Assembly: GCA_019633425.1 (NCBI GenBank)
Contig: WSUB01000018.1
Span: 129,699 to 193,698, forward strand
Length of the DNA: 64,000 nucleotides
Direction of reading: 5' to 3'
Source: Tulasnella sp. 424
Taxonomy: Eukaryota > Basidiomycota > Agaricomycetes > Cantharellales > Tulasnellaceae
Below the pieces are notes generated by a model. The model did not search any database and had not been told where the DNA came from. It saw only the letters and a list, made by a program, of their open reading frames with translations. The first letter of the stretch is position 1; each line of letters starts with the position of its first letter. This document shows, one piece after another, positions 56,770 to 64,000 of this stretch. A program made the position numbers and the translations under genes.

Positions 56770-58846
56770 TCATGCTGTGGCGGCAGCTCCGGGTTCCGAA
56801 GGCTTCTTTTGCTCAGCGCCCTTCGTAGCATCGAGATCGGTTTGTTCAGCCGAAGACTTCAATGTCACAGTCGAGTGATCCACGTTATTTGCATCTTTAT
56901 CTGGCTCGCTGTCGCCCTTGGTGAGTTCTGGAGGGCCGGCTGCTTTGGGACTTGTGCTTTCAAGCTCCTTCACAGCGTCCGGTCCCACGTTGGTTTTCAC
57001 AAGGTGTTCGCTGTCCTCTGCCGTTGTGGGAAAATCCGGGAGGTCTTCAGCGTCTTCCTTTTCCCCTATATTAAACTTCAGGAGACCGGCGACAGGTGCT
57101 TGGCGTGTTTCCGCGTTGGTGTCGGAGGGATGCTCACTATCCTCTTCCATTGCGGGGTCCGGGAGGTCCTCTGCGTCTTCCTTCACCAGGTCAGACTCCA
57201 GGAGCCCAGTGACGGGTGCCTGGTGCACTTCCGTGTCGGTTTCAGGAGGATGCTCGTCATCCTCTTCCATTGTGGGGAAATCCGGGAGGTCTTCTGCGTC
57301 TTCCTTCTCCCCTAGGTTAGACTCCAGTAGGTCGGTGACAGGTGCCTGGTGCTTTTCCTCGAGCACATGCAGGGACTCGTCGAGCCGCCTGCTGGCTTCA
57401 GAGTCCTCGTGCTTGCCCGGCGCCTGAAGGACGTTGTCGTCATCCGAATCATCTTCTTCTTTATCTTCGACTCCGGCCCACGGATCATCCGACCAGTCGT
57501 CGTTCATGTTATTGAAGGTAAAGTCGTCGTCGTGCCCCGTTGCTGAAGTGAAACTAAACGAACAGAAACGCCCCAAAAAGAAAACAAAAGGAAGGCCAAC
57601 GCAATAACACAACCCATGTTCAGTAACGGAATACAGATATCCGCCTAACAATAAATGATCTCTTCACGTACTTCTTCACTAGTCGCTTCCTCGCCCGATC
57701 ACCTGCTGCAGTCTCTCCGGTGCCCGGAGGACAATCACGGTCACGACTTCGCTTTCGGGCGTCAGATGGTCCTGGCGGAAGCTCCACAGTCATTTCTTCT
57801 ACCTCTGCCTCTTCCTCCTCTTCCTCCTCTTCGTCGGCTCCTTCCGTTTGACCCGGCTCCCCACTGTCTGCGTGCCAAGCGAATCGTCCTTTCGTTTTTC
57901 TAATTTCGATAACCCTCTCGTAGTCTTCCCGATCAAAATCAAGTTGACGGGATCGAACTCTTTCAACAAGCCCGTTGAGCCAACCACGCTCATGCTCGTT
58001 TCGAATGCAATTGACCCAGTATCGATCCATACTGTCCATCAAAGTCCGAGTTCGTAGGTGGCCGTACTCCGTTTGCTCGTTAAGAACATGAAGGATAAGC
58101 CCAGCGGATAAATACTCGAGGCCGAGCTCCGAGAGGCACTTGAAGATACGAGTGATCCGAAGGTTGTTGTGCGGAGCATCTGGAAGAGGAACATTTAGTG
58201 ACCCTCCCTGGTTTAATGTGCCGAAATTATGACTCACACATAAGATTCTTGTAGCGAGACTTGTATTCCGAGGACCTTCGGAGAAGACCAGTCTTCTCGT
58301 CCATTAGCCGCATGCCATAGAATCCAAGCATCATCTTGTAGGAATGCAATATACGCCGCATAACGTCTTGGTTCGATTTCATCGCTCTGATCTCATGGAG
58401 TTGCAGCGGTTGTGCTTCGAAATTCATGCCTAAAGGGAGGTTTGTCGTTAGGACGAACGCTTAGAACCCGGGAATGGATAAGTCCCGCACCATGCTCCCG
58501 TATCGGAAAACTGTCAAATGAGCGCTGTAAGTTGATGATTTAGAAAAAGACGAAAGTATATCTTACAGCCACTGGATGTAACCGTGATTATACTCTAATG
58601 TGTCGTAGTCCGTCACCCACCTGGAATCGGGGATAAAAAGATCAGCCAACAGCTATGCTAATCAACCACTCCGCCGTACTCTTCGTGAATCTCATCTATG
58701 AGCATGTCATCGGGTTCGCACCGCTCTTCACCTAAGTAGAATCGCAGATTCCTATCCCATGACCTATCCTCTTCTCCGGCCGATGGCAAATCAGGATACC
58801 CTTCCAAGAACGTGTCGATGTCTCTTGCTGGTCGTCTGGAGAACAT
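56770..58846 (-). CDS. OGFr-domain (opioid growth factor receptor-like) protein with acidic C-terminal repeats
   Basis: Exons are 58846-58680, 58620-58567, 58510-58491 (20 nt), 58429-58238, 58179 to about 57625, and 57542-56770. The last donor is uncertain: candidates that keep the frame lie near 57625 and 57706. The N-terminal ~220 residues match the OGFr conserved region: 'RPARDIDTFLEGYPDLPSAG', 'NLRFYLGEE', 'YDTLEYNHGYIQWLFPIREH', 'LQLHEIRAMKSNQDVMRRIL', 'MLGFYGMRLMDEKTGLLRRS' and 'RITRIFKCLSELGLEYLSAG'. A Glu-rich stretch and a basic stretch follow. The last ~255 residues are acidic with three imperfect ~40-residue repeats, each beginning 'QAPVTDLLES' or similar and containing 'EDAEDLPD'. 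Vertebrate OGFr also has C-terminal repeats. The biochemical role in fungi is unknown. The frame is open back to an ATG at 59023; the start at 58846 is preferred because the extra part is proline-rich and not family-like. Confidence 0.85.
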
Positions 58847-59140
58847 TCGGGAGGCGGAGACGGAGAAAAGGTATGTGTTAGGAGGGAGAGGGGAGGGAGG
58901 AGGAGGTGGTGGTGCAAGGCAGGTTTGCACGCTGGCTTGCAGACACAGCTTTGCTCTTTCAGGCTGCTGACGTAATACGGAGAGCACGGACTTGTTGCTC
59001 GATCTGGAAGGGTACATATGCATCCCCCAGTTTAATGATATTCGAGAACTAGATAAACTATCAGGCCTCCAAATCTCGTAAGCATCTCTGCCACGTCTTC
59101 TCAGGCTCGGAGGCTGTGGGGCAATTCTGCCGCCCGGGTT

Positions 59141-60646
59141 TCAAGTCACCACCGACAACGACCTCCCAACAAGAGCCCACCCATCTTTCGACCTGACCCA
59201 AACTCTCCCCTTGCTCAACTCCATTATCTCCAAACGAGAGTGATTCTTCTGCATGACTCCCACCATTTCTGCTTCAATGTTATCCAAACCAATTTCTTCG
59301 CCATGCAAGAAACCGGGTTGCCTCTCGACTGTCGTGAAGCGGACTTTCTGGAGCAGGCGAAGAGACTTGAGGTCGCCAACGGGCACGGGCCTTAGGCGCT
59401 GATCAGGAATACTTGGTAAGCTTCGTATAAATTTGCCAAGAGAATCTCTTACCGTACACTCGGGGTCTGTAATGTGCCACTCGAGTTCCTCAAGGCATGG
59501 GAATAATGGTGCGACCTGTCGAAGGCTGTCAGGTAGGAGATGCACCTCGTAAATGCAAAGGACACGAAGTGGAATCGATGTCGCTGTGAGAGAGATGAGC
59601 GAGCTCCGCGTTATCGCAGTAATGTCCCCTGATGGTAAGAGGACGATCTTGGAGACTGGTCTCCCGCCAACGAAGGAAGCCGCGGATGTGATGTTCCCGG
59701 AAAATTCGCACAGCTTGGGAAGCACATCAGCAGGAAGTGGCTCTATCTCTTTACGAGCTATCTCCGCTGAGTGAGGGTCCAAGCGGATGGACCGAAGGTT
59801 AGGAGTGTCTCTCAAAAATCCTACGAGCTGTTCCCATTCGGCCATTATTTGTGGTTCGTTGGTGCGGAACGACGATAACCTGTGGAATGTATGAGAAGCT
59901 TGCGGTCTAGCTCCGACGTTCAAAATGCGGAAGCGATCTGTAGTGTATTCCAGGTTCTCCAACGAGGGACAGCGGGCGAGGTAGCCCAAAGCTGACGCAT
60001 GGAGGTTGAACCTTGGGTACCATGCTTTCATAGCGATCTTGAGTGATCTAAATCCGAGAGAGTCGGGGTTCAAGTCTGGGGTAATAAATTCCCTACTTAA
60101 GTTGATATCCCGAAGCTCGACGAACTCGATTCGGCGAAGCTTGAAGAGTTCTGCGTACATCTCGGGGTCGAGCGTCACCGAGCTCATGAAAACGCCCCGA
60201 AGGTTGGTCAAAGTCCCCACTCTCTGAGGGAGCGATGTTCCGCCAGGTATAGTTGTAAGGTAGTCTGGCCAATTATCGAGGGCCAGGTACTCGATCCGTG
60301 AGTGCTTCTCTGGATGGGCGTCCAGATAATCGAGCAGCTGTTTGCCCTTCTTCAAGTCCTCAGCAGTTGTGTCTCTCCTGCAGCTAAGCTCGAGGCTTTC
60401 TAGAAGCAAAGGCTCGGCGATGGATCGTAGTGTTCGGCAGGTGAGACAAAGGCTGTGGAGCGTGGGTTTGTGTAAGGGGTCGACTTGGCCGAATTGGTAT
60501 CTGTCGTCGTTATGGACTCGACAGAAGTCGACGATCATCATCCACACCTCGAGTGGGAGAGTGGGTAAGGCAGATTTGTGGCTATGTGAGAATCCGGGTT
60601 CTACTGTGGCTTGAGATTTTGAAAGTAGCACGTCATCGTCTGCCAT
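59141..60646 (-). CDS. F-box protein unrelated in detail to the tandem array
   Basis: A single exon of 501 residues from the ATG at 60646. The F-box begins near residue 27 ('LPTLPLEVWMMIVDFCRVHN') and continues in 'LHSLCLTCRTLRSIAEPLLL' near residue 65. The remainder is leucine-rich with LRR-like spacing ('IEYLALDNWPDYLTTI', 'LRSLKIAMKAW', 'CPSLENLEYTT', 'LEELEWHI'), a usual fold for substrate recognition in SCF ubiquitin ligases. It has neither the coiled-coil lead-in nor the 'GELIWYGRIVTEEG' C-terminus of the array genes, so it belongs to a separate lineage. It may be complete without introns, which is uncommon here. The target is unknown. Confidence 0.8.
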   Translation of the reverse strand: MADDDVLLSKSQATVEPGFSHSHKSALPTLPLEVWMMIVDFCRVHNDDRYQFGQVDPLHKPTLHSLCLTCRTLRSIAEPLLLESLELSCRRDTTAEDLKKGKQLLDYLDAHPEKHSRIEYLALDNWPDYLTTIPGGTSLPQRVGTLTNLRGVFMSSVTLDPEMYAELFKLRRIEFVELRDINLSREFITPDLNPDSLGFRSLKIAMKAWYPRFNLHASALGYLARCPSLENLEYTTDRFRILNVGARPQASHTFHRLSSFRTNEPQIMAEWEQLVGFLRDTPNLRSIRLDPHSAEIARKEIEPLPADVLPKLCEFSGNITSAASFVGGRPVSKIVLLPSGDITAITRSSLISLTATSIPLRVLCIYEVHLLPDSLRQVAPLFPCLEELEWHITDPECTVRDSLGKFIRSLPSIPDQRLRPVPVGDLKSLRLLQKVRFTTVERQPGFLHGEEIGLDNIEAEMVGVMQKNHSRLEIMELSKGRVWVRSKDGWALVGRSLSVVT

Positions 60647-61360
60647 TGTATCTAACGGGGATATGGGCCCTGAGCATCCAGAAATACCAAATTATGCGAG
60701 CTAAATAATGCTCACCGAAACTGTTTTGAAGTAAGGTGAACTCACTAACGCGCCGGGCGTCTACTGCTAGGGAAGGGGTAGATGGACAAGAGCTCCAGGT
60801 GTTGACTGCCTGGTCTTCGCAGAACAGGGGTGAGAACGGCCTTAACGGCCTTCAAGTTCAGCTTCTTCTTTCTCTCACCTGGCAACAGCCTTCTAGACTC
60901 ATCTGCCGTAGAAGACTTTCTGTTTTTGGGCAAAAGGTCCTCTCGAAGGCAGCTGACCTCGAGCGATTTTGGGGGGTATCCGCGGAGTGTATATGTCGTC
61001 TGCCTTCGTGTGTCGGGGTTGTCATTCATGCCGCCGCCCGTTCGTATTGGAACGCTTACACGGCTAGCCTCACATCTGGCCTCTGTTAAGCTCAAAGTTG
61101 CAACTAAAAAGCGTAGAATCATTCATGTGAGTTAGTTCTTCCTTTGCGTTGGACTGGAGGGAAATTGCCTTATTTGGGAAATCGCGGTCCTCCAACAACA
61201 ACCGAGGCATTTCCTTGTCGAATCTATCCATGTGTACGTCCCGCCTAGACCGCAGTCCCTCCTAACCCACAGCAGGTATAAACACCGGAGGGACCTCGCG
61301 CTTTGCAACTTTGTCTCTGCGTCGCTCTCCCTCCCCTTTCCCCTTCCACTTCACTCTACC
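60647..61360. other. Divergent promoter region between the F-box gene and the helical-protein gene
   Basis: Both neighbours point outward. The right end (61290-61360) is a C/T-rich leader before the ATG at 61361. A 125-codon frame on the - strand (61122-60745) lacks motifs and I do not call it. Confidence 0.45.
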
Positions 61361-63123
61361 ATGCCGCCCAAACAGAAAGCTAACCAAACCACGAACAATA
61401 ATGCAAACAACCACAGTGGTCCGGACAACAAAGCTAATGGCGCACAAGATACGAAAGGCGCAGGAGTCGGAGGGACGGAGATTCCCGGCCTGCCTGAACT
61501 CCTCGCCATCGTCGAGACAATCGCATCCACGCCGCCTGGAAAGGAACCCGCCGTCGACCAAACGGCCCTGGAAGTTATCCAAGAAACACCTCTCAGTGCT
61601 CTCTTCACCGCACTCAGGCCGGTATTTCTCAAACTTGGCATTGCTGAGGCTGCGATTGAAGCTCGATCGCCCTGGGCACGGACAACCACGTACGACAATA
61701 TCCCTCAGTTAAAGTCGATCGAGGAAAAGGTGGATCTACTTTCAAAGAGCGCAGATGACGGGTTCAAGGTTGGTGTTTCTCTGGTTGCGGGTGTCTGGTA
61801 ACTGACGTGTCGCTTCTCAGAACACCCTCCATGCAGATGACCTCAAGGATTCTTCACAAGCCCTACAGGGAACGATGATGTCATACCATGGAATGATGGT
61901 ATACTTCCATTTTAAAATCCACTTGTTACTGCATGAGGGTCTAACTCAGTGCGGCTGTAGATGGCTACTCTGGGGACTTCTACCGCGGACACCGCCAACC
62001 AGCTCGATGGTATTCACAACGATGTACGTCACCCTATCCTGACAAGCCAAACCTATAGATAGAGACACTAAGCTGTCTATCCTTTTGATCTCCATCCAGG
62101 TCAAAGCCTTACCCACCGCGGTCAAAGGCGATATTACCGCCCTCGACGTCAAGTTCGCCGAACTCCGCAGCGAACTCGTTCTTGATGCAAAGGACCGGAT
62201 ACAGAAGCTGGAAGACAAGAACAACAACCTCGAGAGGGAGCTGAAGGAGTTGAAGGATGCTGTCGGTGCGACGTCGGTTGCGCTGATCCCCGTCAGCTTT
62301 GCTCTGGAGGTGAGAGAAGAGGGCTTAGGCATAATAATAATAGGGGTGCGAACTCATTTTGGTTTGTCTTTGTCTCTACTTAGTCTGCAATCTCTTGCCA
62401 TTTCCCGAGTCAGAAGGAGGCACGGGCGGCGTGCGTAGACGCCCTCCTGTCGGACTTCGTTTCGACAGACATCACGGTGCTGGCGGAGGCCGTTAAGGAA
62501 GACGTATGTATTATACACCTTATTTGGCTTTAATTTTCTTATATGTGCATCTAGGCCTTCCAGCTCCTATCACACTGTCAGGGGTTGTTCTCGGTTCTTT
62601 CGGAACCCCAGTCTGACTCGACTTCCGGTCAGTATACTTCACGTAGTTTTATGCATCTCAAATTGACCTTTTACTGTCTTTTTTAGGTATCCTCAAGATC
62701 GGCGGTGGGTTCGAGGAACATTGGGCTGAAGCTATGGAGTCCGTACACGTGAGTTGGATGGGTTTGTACCTTGGGTTGACTTGCTGACATTCAATGCCAC
62801 TTATCAGCGCATCCGCGTGGATGCTGACCTGAGCTATCAGAGTCAGCGGGATGCCGAGCATCAATTAAAACTCTTTGGCTTTCTCGTTGATCAAGTTCGG
62901 GATGGACAGTACTCACTGGACCAATGGGCGGACGCCTCTCAACGGCGAGAATTCGGCGAATATATCGACCAACCTTTCGTAAGTCGATATCCTCCTTTCT
63001 ATACATTGTTTCGTGCTTAGTATCGTCTTGGGGTTGTCAATTATCATGGTTTAGGACGGCTTTGACGCGCTTCAGACGGTCGCCGAAGAGATTCATGAAC
63101 TTCGAAGGTCCAATTCTCTGTAA
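61361..63123 (+). CDS. Uncharacterised multi-exon helical protein
   Basis: Nine exons, 61361-61768, 61821-61898, 61961-62023, 62100-62309, 62414-62503, 62555-62627, 62687-62748, 62808-62978 and 63055-63123, join to 407 residues. I recognise no family. The first ~40 residues are Asn/Lys/Gly-rich and disordered. Then come predicted helices ('PGLPELLAIVETIASTPP', 'LFTALRPVFLKLGIAEAAIE', 'IPQLKSIEEKVDLLSKSADD'). A clear coiled coil follows in exon 4 ('LDVKFAELRSELVLDAKDRI', then 'LEDKNNNLERELKELKDAVG'). The end is uncertain. A GTAAGC donor overlaps the last codon (63120), and joining it to 63198 adds 'LSKCQNFIEARLGALG' in frame, so the protein may be longer. The chain of nine in-frame exons makes the gene itself credible. 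Confidence 0.7.
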
Positions 63124-64000
63124 GCACTCCATCTGGCGTTGCCAACCATGGCTCATAGCATCCGCTAGTTTGAAGCGACAGCTACCTCCCACACCAGGTC
63201 GAAGTGCCAAAACTTCATCGAAGCGAGGTTGGGCGCCCTTGGTGAGATGACCACCCACTTTAGTATTTTATCACATTATCATTCCTGTAGCTCTCCGTCT
63301 CTCCTATTTTCTTGGTATATTGATAACCTGTAAACGTATGAATGATTTGTTACTTCCCCGTGTTCAAGCAATTTCCGATCGTCCGGTGGCTGGTTTCCCA
63401 CCGTGCTCCGTATTTCGAAGTAGATCCCGTGCTTTGCAACGCACTCCAGACTTGGACCCAATAGGAAAAATAAGCTGGGCCATGGTGCATGATCCAGTCC
63501 CACTTAATCGGAGCAGATTTGCCGAATTATGTTGGGGAAGTGGCGCAACATGTGCCGGAATATAAAGTCTTTGTCTGCGAAATTCCGCTATCCCCAACTA
63601 TGCCAATGCCGAGTTCATTTCTACGCAACAGTTTAGAATAAAAAACACACGCAGCGGTCGTTTTCGATTGGCCAGCACGATACGAGAATAGCAACATATT
63701 TCAAGATGGGATTTAGTAGTCTCAGAACCTCAGGCTACTGGGCCTCCCTCTCGGGCTCGGTCGTCCCAGCACGGGAGGCGAGCAGTCTGATTTAAGGTCG
63801 TTTCTGTTGGTTTGATTTCGACAACGTCAACGCGGAAGCCTTTCAAGAAAGACCCCTTTCGTTTGTCCCTGTTTGGATTTTTCCCTTTACAGACCCTTCC
63901 GGGAAACCCTCCTTATCGTCGAACATATTCCCTCGGCTTGTCAGTGTCCTCACACCCCCGTTATCCTCACACTGTCACCAATTCCGAGTCTCTAGAGGAC
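63124..64000. other. Right edge: possible further exons of the helical-protein gene, otherwise nothing clear
   Basis: A candidate extra exon starts at 63198 and runs to about 63240, where another GTGAG donor occurs; further exons could follow after 63290. From about 63600 to the end no coding structure, RNA gene or repeat is visible, apart from C/T-rich stretches near 63840-63960. Confidence 0.35.

Noticed and set aside
60745..61122. 125-codon frame on the - strand upstream of the single F-box gene
   Set aside because: No recognisable domain or clear promoter, and the opposite strand is equally open. Kept out as probably fortuitous.

Overview
The window is nuclear DNA from a filamentous basidiomycete, most probably an Agaricomycete mushroom. 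Genes are compact and cut by many introns of about 50-85 nt. Branch sites resemble CTAAY, and several genes (heme A synthase, Arp4, riboflavin kinase, eS7) carry universally conserved fungal housekeeping sequence. Exon joins were worked out by hand from splice signals, reading frame and family motifs. All coordinates span from start to stop codon, introns included.

Layout. 1-12.7 kb is dense housekeeping DNA: the 3' end of a large Csf1-like gene, COX15, a poly-Q protein, the actin-related protein Arp4, a mitochondrial-type rhomboid protease, riboflavin kinase and a SelW/Rdx thioredoxin-fold protein. 12.7-19.1 kb is gene-poor and holds one seven-helix membrane protein. 19.1-47.2 kb is an accessory block built from a repeated module: a cytochrome P450 on the + strand, followed by a tandem array of F-box genes on the - strand with a period near 2.07 kb, followed by a conserved spacer. 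The order is P450-A, F1-F5, spacer S1, P450-B (pseudogene), F6-F9, spacer S2, P450-C. 47.2-50.2 kb is mostly non-coding with one doubtful gene. 50.2-64 kb returns to housekeeping-like genes: ribosomal eS7, an unusual Rab-type GTPase, a SET/NAP histone chaperone, tRNA-Val(CAC), an OGFr-domain protein, a separate F-box protein and an uncharacterised helical protein.

The P450/F-box block is the most interesting part. F-box subtypes occur in nearly the same order in both arrays, which points to duplication of whole P450+array modules. In five of nine F-box copies the main ORF has no in-frame ATG before the F-box. A short conserved reading frame upstream of every copy, joined through a ~72-86 nt intron, restores the frame in all nine copies, so it is probably the true first exon. 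F1 is broken, and P450-B is a degraded pseudogene. F9 contains an assembly gap whose two flanks are the same 79 bases. Other notable items are three probable GC-AG introns in neighbouring genes, an 8-nt exon carrying half of a CxxC motif, and a small GTPase with about 380 extra residues between its G4 and G5 boxes.
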